Shown: one piece after another, positions 24,624 through 32,070 of the stretch
Layout of the letters: the number at the start of each line of letters is the position of its first letter
Position numbering within the stretch: position 1 is the first letter of the stretch
DNA from: DASULK01 sp036381835
GTDB taxonomy: Bacteria > Actinomycetota > Actinomycetes > Mycobacteriales > Micromonosporaceae
Direction: 5' to 3'
NCBI GenBank assembly: GCA_036381835.1
Contig: DASVCA010000097.1
Location: 1-32,070, forward strand
Length of the DNA: 32,070 nucleotides
Translations under genes and position numbers: made by a program
The notes under the pieces: generated by a model
Seen by the model: only the letters and a program-made list of their open reading frames with translations
Told to the model about the DNA's origin: nothing
Database searches by the model: none

Positions 24624-25433
24624 TTAGATCACGAGCCGGCTACGGAAGCACCGGTACGCCAGGGCCAGACCGCCGCCCGACCAGGCGGCGAGATACAACA
24701 GGTGACCCAGTGCGGACCATTCCGGGGCGACCCCGAGGGTCGCGGCTCGGCAGAGGTCGACGCCGTGCCACAGCGGCGAGAGGTAGGCGAGCCAGCGCAG
24801 CGCCACCGGCAGCGACTCCACGGGAAAGAACACGCCGGCGAACAGCGTCATCGGGATGACCGCGAATCGGTACAGCAGCGACAACGCGTTGTCGTTCGTG
24901 ACCGATGCGCTGAAAGCGAAGGTGGGGGCGGCGACGGCCAGTCCGACGAGCACCGCGATCGGCGGCGCGACAAGCGACCACGGCGAGTGCAACGCTCCGA
25001 AGGCGGCTGCGACCAGGAGGAAGACGAAGCTGCTGAGTAACACCCGCAACAGCACGTAGCTGAGGTGACCGTTCAGGATGTCGGTCACCCGCAGGGCCGC
25101 CGCCGCCTGCGCGGCGTAGGTCTTGGTCCACTGGAAGCCGCTCAGCACCGGCCAGGTGGACTCGCCGATCGCCGTCTGCATCGCCGTGACCGCGATCAGG
25201 CCGGGCACGATGTAGTCGAGGTAGGGGACCCCGTTGACGCCGCCCGCCACGTAACTGCCGACGCCGACGCCGAAGCCGAGCATGGTCAGCAGCGGTAGGA
25301 GGAAAGAGGAGAGCGAGGAGCCGCGCCAGGTACGGCGGTAGGTGAGCAAGTGATATTCGAGGACGGCGAGCGCCCCACGGAGGCGCCCGGGTGCGCCGGT
25401 GGCTGTACGCGCCACATTCACCGAGACACTCAT
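24624..25433 (-). CDS. ABC-2 type transporter permease
   Basis: Second permease of 269 residues, homologous in plan to its neighbour: EYHLLTYRRTWRGSSLSSFL, six helices, and the closing ABC-2 block LFAGVFFPVESLPVALRWLA then PLWHGVDLCRAATLG. The frame is open far upstream, but that part is antisense-like to the ATPase gene; ATG 25433 overlaps the ATPase stop by one base (TGATG), which fixes the start and implies translational coupling. Equal length of the two permeases suggests an old duplication and a heterodimer. Confidence 0.92.
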   Translation of the reverse strand: MSVSVNVARTATGAPGRLRGALAVLEYHLLTYRRTWRGSSLSSFLLPLLTMLGFGVGVGSYVAGGVNGVPYLDYIVPGLIAVTAMQTAIGESTWPVLSGFQWTKTYAAQAAAALRVTDILNGHLSYVLLRVLLSSFVFLLVAAAFGALHSPWSLVAPPIAVLVGLAVAAPTFAFSASVTNDNALSLLYRFAVIPMTLFAGVFFPVESLPVALRWLAYLSPLWHGVDLCRAATLGVAPEWSALGHLLYLAAWSGGGLALAYRCFRSRLVI

Positions 25434-26365
25434 CAATCCACCAGGCTTCGTCCGGTCAGGCGTAGGAAGACGTCTTCCAGGGTGCTGCGGCGCACCAGCA
25501 CGCTGCTCGGGGTGAGGGCGCGCCGATGCACCTCCGCCACTGCGGCGTCCCCGTCGTCGACGTACAGGAGAATGCGGTCCGGCAGCACCTCGGTCCGCTC
25601 GCCGATACCGGCGAGCTTGCCGGCGAAGACCTCCTGGGCATCGGCGGCGAACCGCAACTCGAGCACTTCCCGAGTCGAATAGCGGTCGATGAGCGCACGC
25701 GGTGAGCCCTCGGCGACGATCCGGCCGCCGTCCATCACCACCAACCGGTCGCACAACTGCTCGGCCTCGTCCATGTAGTGCGTGGTCAGCACCAAGGTGA
25801 CGCCTTGCTGCTTGAGCCGGAACAGCCGCTCCCAAACCAGATGCCGGGCCTGCGGGTCGAGACCGGTGGTGGGTTCGTCGAGCAGTACGATGTCCGGCTC
25901 GTTGACCAGCGCCCGCGCGATGGTCAACCGGCGCTTCATGCCACCGGAGAGCGGCTCCACCTTGCTGTCCGCCCGGTCGGCCAACCGCACGAAATCCAGC
26001 AGTTCGGCGGCGCGTTCCCGGGCCACCCGCCGGGGAATGCCGAAGTAGCGGGCGTAGGTGGTCAGGTTCTCCCGCACCGTCAACTCGGGATCGAGGTTGT
26101 CCTGCTGCGGGCAGACCCCGAGCCGGGCGCGGATGGCCGGGCCGTCGCGGCGAGGATCCAGGCCGAGAATGCGCAACTCCCCGCCGCTGGGCGGGGAAAC
26201 GCAACCGATCATGCGCATCGTGGAGCTCTTGCCGGCACCGTTCGGCCCCAGGAAACCGAAGGCTTCCCCTCGGCGTACCTCGACGTCGATGCCGTTGACG
26301 GCGGTGAAGTCGCCGAAGTGCTTCACCAAGCCGCGGGCGCGGATGAGCGGTTCATGCGTGACCAC
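25433..26365 (-). CDS. DrrA-like ABC exporter ATP-binding protein
   Basis: ATPase of about 310 residues that drives the two ABC-2 permeases downstream. All motifs are present: Walker A GPNGAGKS (40-47), Q-loop CPQQDN, signature LSGGM (139-143), Walker B IVLLDEP (159-165), and the switch His in TTHYMDEAEQL. A C-terminal extension of about 80 residues ends STLEDVFLRLTGR, as in daunorubicin-resistance DrrA proteins. I chose GTG 26365 over GTG 26395 because a TAGCGT box sits seven bases before it, giving a leaderless transcript. Substrate unknown. Confidence 0.94.
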   Translation of the reverse strand: MVTHEPLIRARGLVKHFGDFTAVNGIDVEVRRGEAFGFLGPNGAGKSSTMRMIGCVSPPSGGELRILGLDPRRDGPAIRARLGVCPQQDNLDPELTVRENLTTYARYFGIPRRVARERAAELLDFVRLADRADSKVEPLSGGMKRRLTIARALVNEPDIVLLDEPTTGLDPQARHLVWERLFRLKQQGVTLVLTTHYMDEAEQLCDRLVVMDGGRIVAEGSPRALIDRYSTREVLELRFAADAQEVFAGKLAGIGERTEVLPDRILLYVDDGDAAVAEVHRRALTPSSVLVRRSTLEDVFLRLTGRSLVD

Positions 26366-26372
26366 GTGCGGA

Positions 26373-26378
26373 ACGCTA
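26373..26378 (-). promoter_or_regulatory. -10 box of a probable leaderless ABC exporter operon transcript
   Basis: TAGCGT on the minus strand, then seven bases, then GTG at 26365. It is the TANNNT-N7-start pattern of leaderless actinobacterial genes, and no Shine-Dalgarno sequence precedes either candidate start. Confidence 0.45.
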
Positions 26379-26432
26379 GCCCGGGGGTCCGACACAGACC
26401 AACCGACTTTCCGGGCGTGGAGGGAGAGCCGG

Positions 26433-26954
26433 TCAGAGCTCGGGTTCGGTACTCCGGCGGGCCGCCGCCACCAGTCGATCCGTCTCGGCCATCACGGTGT
26501 CGTCGGCATCCGTACCCGGATCGTAGCGGGCGGTCCAGGTCAGCCCGTCCACGCCGCTGACCCGTCGCGCGGCGATCCGCACCCCGCCGCCGGGCACCGG
26601 GTGGTGGCTGGTGTACGCGACCGAGGCGGTCACCCGGAGCCGGACGTGGTGCGGCACATCGCCCGGCTCGACCAAGCGGTACGACGCGACGGGGTGATCG
26701 GCGACCACCAGGTAGCCCTCCCGTTCCATCACCCGCGCGGCGGGTGTGATGGCGAGCTCCTCCCCGGTCCAGCCGGCCTTGATGATGTCGTGCCAGCCGA
26801 GCCGGTGCTCCTGGCCGGGCAGCCACAGGCCGCGGTTGGTCACCACGACCGTGCCGTCGGGCCGAACGCCGGCCCAGGCCAGCACACGCTCCTCCCGTTC
26901 CAACGGCGGACGCCGGTCGGCTGGAAGCTTCGATCGGCGGCGGAACAGACCCAC
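26433..26954 (-). CDS. Conserved-looking protein of unknown function downstream of dnaG
   Basis: Soluble product of 173 residues, unrecognised by name. It opens MGLFRRRSKLP, then LEREERVLAWAGVRPDGTVV and VTNRGLWLPGQEHRLGWHDI, a strand-rich region of the type found in PH-like or short beta-barrel domains, and ends with an acidic helix with ETDRLVAAARRS. It lies two bases after the dnaG stop on the same strand, so it is almost surely co-transcribed with primase; whether it has a replication role is unknown. Confidence 0.75.
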   Translation of the reverse strand: MGLFRRRSKLPADRRPPLEREERVLAWAGVRPDGTVVVTNRGLWLPGQEHRLGWHDIIKAGWTGEELAITPAARVMEREGYLVVADHPVASYRLVEPGDVPHHVRLRVTASVAYTSHHPVPGGGVRIAARRVSGVDGLTWTARYDPGTDADDTVMAETDRLVAAARRSTEPEL

Positions 26955-26956
26955 GG

Positions 26957-28810
26957 CTACAGCCCTCCCGATGCCTGCTCGCGTAGCACCCGCGCATGCT
27001 GCTCCAGCGAGAACAGCTCTCCCGCCAAGGCCAGATACTCGGCCTTGGCGGTCACGGGGTTGATCCGCTGCACCCTCGACTTCAGTTCCCTTATCCGGGC
27101 ATCGACCGAACCGAGTTCGAGACGCGCCAGGGTGATCGACACGTACCGGGAATCCGGCTCGCCGTCGAGGTACAGCGGCTCGACCGCGAGCTCGCTGACC
27201 AGTGCCTTCGCCGCCAGATCCGGGCAGGCGTCGCGGACCCGCTCGACCCAGACCGCCCCTCCGGTCGACTCCGCCGCGGTGCCTCCGGCCTGCGCCACCG
27301 CCTCACGCACCGCGGCGTGGACCGGGTTCCGGTAGACCGAGACGTCGAGCGCATCGAACATCGGCCCGGCCAGCACCGGGACCTGGAGGGCCAGTTTCAG
27401 CGCCTCGCGCTCGACGATCGCCTGCGCGTTGTCCACCGCCGGCCGTGACGTACGCGCGGTGGAGGCCGCCTCGACCGGACTGCCTGCCGCCGCCGCTCGC
27501 ACGGCCCGCTGCACTGGCTCGATCTCCATGCCCAGGTCGCCGGCGAGCTTGCGGACGTACTCGGGTCGCTTTTCCTGGTCCTTGATCTTCGCTACCAGCG
27601 GGGCTGCACGACGCATCGCCTCCACCCGTCCGTCCACCGTGTCCAGGTCGAAGCGGCTGATCACCTGGCGGATGGCGAAGTCGACCAGCGGCTCTCGGCG
27701 GGCGATCAGGTCCCGTACCGCCAGGTCGCCCTTGGCCAGCCGCAGTTCGCACGGGTCCATGTTGTCCGGGCTGACCGCGATGAAGGTATGGCCGACGAAC
27801 CGCTGGTCCTCCTCGAACGCCCGCAGGGCGGCCTTCTGCCCGGCCGCGTCCCCGTCGAAGGTGAAGATGATCTCGCCGGATCCGTCGGCGTCGAACAGCA
27901 GCCGGCGAAGCACGCCGATGTGCCCGGATCCGAAGGCGGTGCCGCAGGTGGCCACGGCGGTCGGTACTCCGGCCAGGTGGCAGGCCATCACATCGGTGTA
28001 GCCCTCGACGATCACCGCCTGGCCGCGCTTGGCGATCTCCCGCTTGGCCTGGTCGATTCCGTAGAGCACGTGCGACTTCTTGTAGATCGGCGTCTCCGGG
28101 GTGTTCAGATACTTCGGACCATCGTCGTCGTCGAAGAGTTTGCGTGCCCCGAAACCGATCACGTCGCCGGTGAGGTCGCGGATCGGCCAGAGCAGTCGAC
28201 GGCGGAACCGGTCGACGAGGGACCCGGAGCGGCCCTGGCGGGCCAGGCCGGCGGTGATCAGCTCCTCAGCGGTGAAGCCTCGCTGCCGTAGGTGTCGGGT
28301 GAGGGCGTCCCAGGAGTCCGGGGCGAACCCGCAGCCGTACCTCTCCGCGGCGGCTCGGTCGAAACCGCGTTGGGCGAGGAACTCCCGCGCGGGGCGGGCA
28401 GCGGGGCTGCTGAGCTGTTCGGCGTAGAACTCGGCGGCGGCGACGTGGGCGGCGACCAGCCGCTGCTTCTGCCCTTGCTGCGGGCGCACCGGGGCCGGGC
28501 CCGCCTCGACGTAGCGCAACTGGATACCGGCGCGGGCGGCGAGCCGTTCGACCGCCTCCACGAAGGTGAGGTGCTCGGCGTCCATGACGAACTTGATCGC
28601 GTCACCGCCGGCCCCACAACCATGACAGAAGTAGACGTTTCGGGTGGGCGAAACCGTGAAGGAGGGGGTCTTCTCATCGTGAAACGGGCACAGCCCTTTC
28701 AGATTGCCGCCGCCGGCCGACTTCAGCGTGACCGTCTCGGCGATCACCTCCGCGATCGAGGTGCGCTCGCGGACCAACGCGATGTCCTCATCCCGGATCC
28801 GACCGGCCAC
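26957..28810 (-). CDS. dnaG: DNA primase
   Basis: Synthesises RNA primers at the replication fork, working with DnaB helicase. The 617-residue product has the CHC2 zinc finger (C41, H44, C62, C65), a catalytic core with the TOPRIM motifs VIVEGYTDVMA and FTFDGDAAGQ, and a C-terminal helicase-binding region. The start is placed at GTG 28810 because the protein then begins with the conserved actinobacterial VAGRIRDEDIALVRERTSI; GTG 28819 is only three codons upstream and closer to GGAGGGGG, and is an alternative. It is followed by an unknown gene after two bases. Confidence 0.95.
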   Translation of the reverse strand: MAGRIRDEDIALVRERTSIAEVIAETVTLKSAGGGNLKGLCPFHDEKTPSFTVSPTRNVYFCHGCGAGGDAIKFVMDAEHLTFVEAVERLAARAGIQLRYVEAGPAPVRPQQGQKQRLVAAHVAAAEFYAEQLSSPAARPAREFLAQRGFDRAAAERYGCGFAPDSWDALTRHLRQRGFTAEELITAGLARQGRSGSLVDRFRRRLLWPIRDLTGDVIGFGARKLFDDDDGPKYLNTPETPIYKKSHVLYGIDQAKREIAKRGQAVIVEGYTDVMACHLAGVPTAVATCGTAFGSGHIGVLRRLLFDADGSGEIIFTFDGDAAGQKAALRAFEEDQRFVGHTFIAVSPDNMDPCELRLAKGDLAVRDLIARREPLVDFAIRQVISRFDLDTVDGRVEAMRRAAPLVAKIKDQEKRPEYVRKLAGDLGMEIEPVQRAVRAAAAGSPVEAASTARTSRPAVDNAQAIVEREALKLALQVPVLAGPMFDALDVSVYRNPVHAAVREAVAQAGGTAAESTGGAVWVERVRDACPDLAAKALVSELAVEPLYLDGEPDSRYVSITLARLELGSVDARIRELKSRVQRINPVTAKAEYLALAGELFSLEQHARVLREQASGGL

Positions 28811-28959
28811 CGCCGTCACCCCCCTCCGGCTACATCCTGCCCTGTCCGGACCGGTTCTGTAGCAGCGGGGACCCGGCCGCACCGGCGGCGAGCAGGCGCC
28901 CGGACGCCCTCGACCTGCGCGCCTCGGGTCCGCCGGCCGAGGTGCTCGACTACTTCTGA

Positions 28960-29000
28960 GCTCGGCTGAACCGCCCTCTAAGGGTGCGGTTCAGCCGAGC
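28960..29000. terminator. Perfect 15-bp hairpin at the end of the flavoprotein gene
   Basis: Arms 28960-28974 and 28986-29000 are exact complements around an 11-base loop. The right arm includes the stop codon region of the minus-strand flavoprotein gene (stop at 28991-28993), so it terminates that gene before dnaG. On the plus strand it directly follows a coding-like scrap that ends in TGA at 28957-28959. The stem is symmetric and could work in both directions. Confidence 0.8.
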
Positions 29001-30250
29001 AGATCACCGAGCGGCACCGTCGGGTCCGCGAGCGCGGCCTGGTCGACCGACCGTCCCGCACGACCGGCGCGAACCAGCTGCTGGATCGTACCCACGACCT
29101 CCCAGACGTTGACGTTCATCCCGGCCAGCACCCGCCCGTCGCGCAGCCAGAAAGCGATGAACCGGGGTGCCTTGCCGCCGGCGATGGCCGGATCGCCCCG
29201 AAACACCACTCGGTCGTAGCCTTCGGATCCGACCCACCCGGAGTACTCCATGCCCAAGTCGTACTGGTCGGTGTAGAAGTAGGGCACGCGGGCGAATTCG
29301 ACGTGCTGGCCCAGCATCGACCGGGCCGCCGCGGGTCCACCGTTGAGCGCGTTGGCCCAGTGCTCGACCCGGATGTGCTCGCCGAGTAAGGGGTTGAACG
29401 AGGCGGCGACGTCGCCGCAGGCGTAGACGTCGGGGTCGCTGGTGCGCAACGCCGCATCGGTGACGACGCCGTTCTCCACCCCGAGACCTGCCGCGCGCGC
29501 CAACTCGGTCGCCGGTTCGATCCCGACCCCTACCGCGACCAGGTCGGCCGCCAGCTCGCTGCCGTCGGTCAGCACCATGCCGGTGAGGCGTCCGTCCCGC
29601 TCGACGATCTCCCGGACGCCGACGCCGAAGCGGAAGTCGACGCCGTTCGCGAGGTGCAGGTCGCGGAACACCGTCGCCACCTCGTCACCGAGCACCCGGC
29701 GCAACGGCAACGCGTCCGTCTCCACCACGGTCACCGGACAGCCGTGGGCGCGTGCAGCGGCGGCCACCTCCAGGCCGATCCATCCCGCCCCGACGACGAC
29801 CACCCGTCCACCGGCGCGTAGGCCGGCCAGCAGCGCGTCGGCCTGGTCGATGGTCCGCAGGTAGTGCACGCCCGCCGCCTCGGCACCGGGCACCGTCAAC
29901 CGCCGCGGCCGGCTACCGGTGGCCAACAGCAGCTTGTCGTAACGCAACCGCTCGATGCCGTCCAGGGTCACCGTGTGCGCGCCGGCGTCCAGATCGGTGA
30001 CCCGCCGGCCGAGCAGCAGCTCTATCCCCTGCGTGGCGTACCAGTCGGGGTCGTGCAGGTACGCCTTGCCGCGTTCCTGCGTGCCGTGCAGGTACCCCTT
30101 CGACAGTGGTGGTCGATCGTAGGGCGGCTCGGGTTCCTCTCCGATCAGCACTACGCGACCGGTGAACCCTTCCGCGCGCAGGGTTTCGGCCGCCTTGGTT
30201 CCGGCGAGGGAGGCGCCGACGATGACGAATGTGGACGCGTTGTCGCTCAT
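28991..30250 (-). CDS. FAD-dependent ferredoxin reductase-like oxidoreductase
   Basis: Flavoprotein of 419 residues that uses NAD(P)H, of the putidaredoxin/rhodocoxin reductase type. An FAD-binding GASLAG (12-17) follows VIVG, with the PPYDRPPLSKGYL segment typical of this group. The NAD(P) motif is VVVGAGWIGLEVA (about 151-163), and DVYACGDVA near 285 contacts FAD. The C-terminal reductase domain is complete (IRVEHWANALNGG and MEYSGW). Such enzymes pass electrons to ferredoxins serving P450s or dioxygenases; no such partner is nearby, so the partner is unknown. ATG 30250 is preferred; the longer frame starts with TTG and lacks family resemblance. It lies between dgt and dnaG, all on the minus strand. 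Confidence 0.92.
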   Translation of the reverse strand: MSDNASTFVIVGASLAGTKAAETLRAEGFTGRVVLIGEEPEPPYDRPPLSKGYLHGTQERGKAYLHDPDWYATQGIELLLGRRVTDLDAGAHTVTLDGIERLRYDKLLLATGSRPRRLTVPGAEAAGVHYLRTIDQADALLAGLRAGGRVVVVGAGWIGLEVAAAARAHGCPVTVVETDALPLRRVLGDEVATVFRDLHLANGVDFRFGVGVREIVERDGRLTGMVLTDGSELAADLVAVGVGIEPATELARAAGLGVENGVVTDAALRTSDPDVYACGDVAASFNPLLGEHIRVEHWANALNGGPAAARSMLGQHVEFARVPYFYTDQYDLGMEYSGWVGSEGYDRVVFRGDPAIAGGKAPRFIAFWLRDGRVLAGMNVNVWEVVGTIQQLVRAGRAGRSVDQAALADPTVPLGDLLG

Positions 30251-30313
30251 CTGCAAAGCCTGCCCGGGCGGGTGGCTGCGGGGCAAGGTCCCACCGTCGC
30301 ACGAAGCGTGCGG

Positions 30314-31594
30314 CTAGTCGCCGGGTCGAGTTTGGAGCCGGCGGTGCCAGGTGACGGCGGCCGGGTCGGTCAGTGAGGCGACCTGATCGATCACCACTCG
30401 CAGCCGGGCCGCGTCGTCGGGTGCCGCCAGCCACAGGGGCGCGAAGACCGGGTCGAGGGCCTCTGGTGCGCGATCCAGCAGGAGGTAGACCAGCTCGGTG
30501 AGCAACTCGCGTTGCCGTTCGTAGCGGGCCGGGGCGCCGGGGCGGCGCATCACATACCGCAGCGCCAGTCCCTTGAGCAGTGCGCACTGTGCCCGGACCT
30601 CCCGCGGCACGATCAGGTCCGCGGCGTATCGACGCAGCGGTGCGGGGCCGAACCGCTCCTGGGTGGCGATCACCGCCGCCGTCACGAATCGGCCGGTCAG
30701 CACGCTGGTGGTGCCCTTCAACGCGGCCTGTGCCCGATGGCTCGCGTCATAGTCGAGCACGGGTGCCAGCACCGGGTCGGCGAGCAGATCCCCCAGGATC
30801 GCGGCCAGGTCGTCCGGCGTCTCGGGCGAGTAGACGGCGGCCACATCGGCGCAGAGTGCGGCACGCTCGTCGGGGTCGGCCAGCAGTCGGCGCAGCGTGA
30901 TGTAGCCACCGTGGATGCCGTCCTCGACGTCGTGCACCGAGTACGCGACGTCGTCGGCCCAGTCCATCACCTGCGCCTCCAGGCAACGCCGGTCGGGCTC
31001 GGTAGCACCTCGCCGGAGCCAGGCGAACACATCGACGTCATCGTCGTACACCCCGAACTTGCGCTGTCCGGGTCGGTGGCGCCAGGGGTATTTGCAGACG
31101 GCGTCGAGCGATGCCCGGGTGAGGTTGAGCCCCGCGGACCTGCCGTCCGGCGCGATGATCTTAGCCTCCAGCCGGGTGAGCACCCGCAGCGTCTGCGCGT
31201 TGCCCTCGAAGCCCCCGCACGGCTGTGCCACCGCGTGCAACGCGTCCTCGCCGTTGTGTCCGAACGGGGGATGCCCGAGGTCGTGCGCCAGGCCGGCGGT
31301 GTCCACCACATCCGGATGGCAGCCGAGACGGGCGCCCATCTCTCGGGCGATCTGGGCGACCTCCAAGGAATGGGTCAATCGGGTGCGCAGGAAGTCGTCG
31401 GTGCCGGCGGTGTGCACCTGGGTCTTGGCGGCCAGTCGACGGAAGCCCGCGGAGTGCAGTACGCGAGCGCGGTCCCGCTGGTAGGGGCTGCGGCCGTGGC
31501 CGGTGTCCTTCGGCGGTTCGGGCGCCAGTCGCTCGGCGTCGGAGGCCGCCGTCTCGTCCTCCGGCCACCCGCGTCGTTCCGCCCACCCGCGCAC
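30314..31594 (-). CDS. dgt: Deoxyguanosinetriphosphate triphosphohydrolase-like protein
   Basis: HD-domain enzyme of 426 residues that hydrolyses dNTPs to nucleoside and triphosphate, helping to set the nucleotide pool. Metal ligands are visible: H75 in RLTHSLEVAQIAR, H104-D105 in LAHDLGHPPFGHNGE and D214 or D215 in DWADDVAYSVHD. The RSPYQRDRARVLHSAGFRRL block is typical of the bacterial family. The GTG start at 31594 is six bases after TAGGCT, so the transcript is probably leaderless. dgt near dnaG is common in actinobacteria. Confidence 0.94.
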   Translation of the reverse strand: MRGWAERRGWPEDETAASDAERLAPEPPKDTGHGRSPYQRDRARVLHSAGFRRLAAKTQVHTAGTDDFLRTRLTHSLEVAQIAREMGARLGCHPDVVDTAGLAHDLGHPPFGHNGEDALHAVAQPCGGFEGNAQTLRVLTRLEAKIIAPDGRSAGLNLTRASLDAVCKYPWRHRPGQRKFGVYDDDVDVFAWLRRGATEPDRRCLEAQVMDWADDVAYSVHDVEDGIHGGYITLRRLLADPDERAALCADVAAVYSPETPDDLAAILGDLLADPVLAPVLDYDASHRAQAALKGTTSVLTGRFVTAAVIATQERFGPAPLRRYAADLIVPREVRAQCALLKGLALRYVMRRPGAPARYERQRELLTELVYLLLDRAPEALDPVFAPLWLAAPDDAARLRVVIDQVASLTDPAAVTWHRRLQTRPGD

Positions 31595-31600
31595 AGCGCG

Positions 31601-31606
31601 AGCCTA
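31601..31606 (-). promoter_or_regulatory. -10 box of a probable leaderless dgt transcript
   Basis: TAGGCT on the minus strand followed by six bases and then the dgt GTG. It is identical in hexamer and spacing to the element before gltX. No ribosome-binding sequence is present before the start codon. Confidence 0.55.
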
Positions 31607-31773
31607 ACGCTGCCTATCCGGCGAACAGCCGAGACTTCCTGGCCGATCGCCTAGGGGCGGCGGGAAACACGAAAGCGATAGCACCCGGTAACGTACGGAC
31701 AGCACACGGTCACCGATGCCGGTCTCGGTGCCGGCCGGCTGCTGTCCGTCCTTTGGGGAGAGAAGGGGACACC

Positions 31774-32070
31774 ATGAACGTTGAGGCAACGGTGTTGGGT
31801 GAGTTGCGGGCGCTGCGCCAGCGACTCGCCGGCGTGTCCGGCGTGGTGCTGGCCACCACCGACGGGATGCTGCTGGCGAGCGACGCACCCGGGGTCGATC
31901 CGGATCCCATCGCCGCGCTGACCGCCACCAGCATCGGTCTCAGCCAACAGTTCGCGCTGTCCGTCGGGTACGGCCCCGTTCGAGAAGCGACCGTCCGCAC
32001 CGCCGGCGGTGTGATCGCCACCTTCCCGGCCGGCGATCGGGCGCTGTTGGCCGTGCTGGCTGACGATCGG
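31774..32070 (+). CDS. Roadblock/LC7 domain protein (3' end outside window)
   Basis: The first 99 residues of a roadblock/LC7 (MglB-like) protein: LGELRALRQRLAGVSGVVLA then TTDGMLLASDAPGVDPDPIA and ALTATSIGLSQQF, a helix-strand-strand-helix order typical of the fold, followed by TAGGVIATFPAGDRALLAVL. In actinomycetes such proteins often regulate small Ras-like GTPases in conservons with a sensor kinase-like protein, DUF742 and GTPase; in this window only the first gene is seen. The ATG at 31774 follows a purine-rich GGGGAGAGAAGGGG. The 179 bases between it and dgt hold both promoters and no gene. Confidence 0.82.
   Translation, partial: MNVEATVLGELRALRQRLAGVSGVVLATTDGMLLASDAPGVDPDPIAALTATSIGLSQQFALSVGYGPVREATVRTAGGVIATFPAGDRALLAVLADDR

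Noticed and set aside
23667..25040. Long plus-strand frame (457 codons) opposite the YihY and ABC permease genes
   Set aside because: The translation is low-complexity, rich in His, Gln, Glu and Arg, as expected for the antisense of membrane-protein genes in high-GC DNA. The minus-strand genes have full motifs and coupled starts.
24624..26204. Fusion of the second permease with a long N-terminal domain
   Set aside because: The extension is an out-of-frame reading of the ABC ATPase gene. ATG 25433 overlaps the ATPase stop and begins the true permease.

Overview
The window is high-GC DNA with codon use rich in G/C third positions, frequent GTG starts and several leaderless-looking promoters. 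Together with a FasR-type regulator next to a fabD-fabH-acpP-fabF operon, a DUF3145 gene and a dgt...dnaG neighbourhood, this points to an actinomycete, most likely Micromonosporaceae. The family assignment is my inference from gene content; no 16S gene is present.

Positions 1-5420 hold housekeeping and carbon genes: the 3' two thirds of aceE (pyruvate dehydrogenase E1), a convergent SRPBCC-fold gene sharing a 20-bp perfect inverted repeat with it, a GH1 beta-glucosidase, and gltX with a leaderless promoter and a strong hairpin terminator. Positions 5420-7078 hold an unknown secreted or membrane-anchored protein and a PAP2-family membrane phosphatase. Positions 7101-12144 are the type II fatty acid synthase locus: fasR, then fabD, fabH, acpP and fabF, tightly spaced. 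FabD is about 90 residues longer than usual because a degenerate biotin-carrier-like domain is fused to its C-terminus. Downstream of fabF is a short coding-like remnant that may be the last trace of an acyl-CoA carboxylase beta subunit. A GH3 lipoprotein hexosaminidase and DUF3145 follow on the minus strand.

Positions 14736-19580 carry a strongly signalled 109-residue unknown protein (5' hairpin, good ribosome site, 16-bp perfect terminator stem), a CDF metal exporter, a STAS anti-anti-sigma-like protein, a small membrane protein, a three-BON-domain protein, a cytoplasmic DsbA-like protein and an L,D-transpeptidase. The STAS to DsbA genes look like a stress/envelope set. Positions about 19580-22058 are a decay zone of lower GC: a frameshifted GT87 mannosyltransferase, a small membrane protein gene with an in-frame stop and a frameshift, and further gene scraps, ending at the 3' end of a tRNA gene. 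Two tRNA genes (CAU and Asn-GUU) lie on the minus strand.

Positions 22523-32070 hold a YtxH-like protein, a YihY/BrkB membrane protein, a DrrA/DrrB-type ABC exporter (ATPase plus two permeases, one translationally coupled operon), a conserved unknown, dnaG, a ferredoxin-reductase-like flavoprotein, dgt, and the start of a roadblock/LC7 protein cut by the window end. I see no CRISPR array, insertion sequence, prophage or complete novel defence system. The most unusual items are the FabD fusion, the overlapping CCTAC-type repeats before fabD, and the decay zone beside the tRNA.
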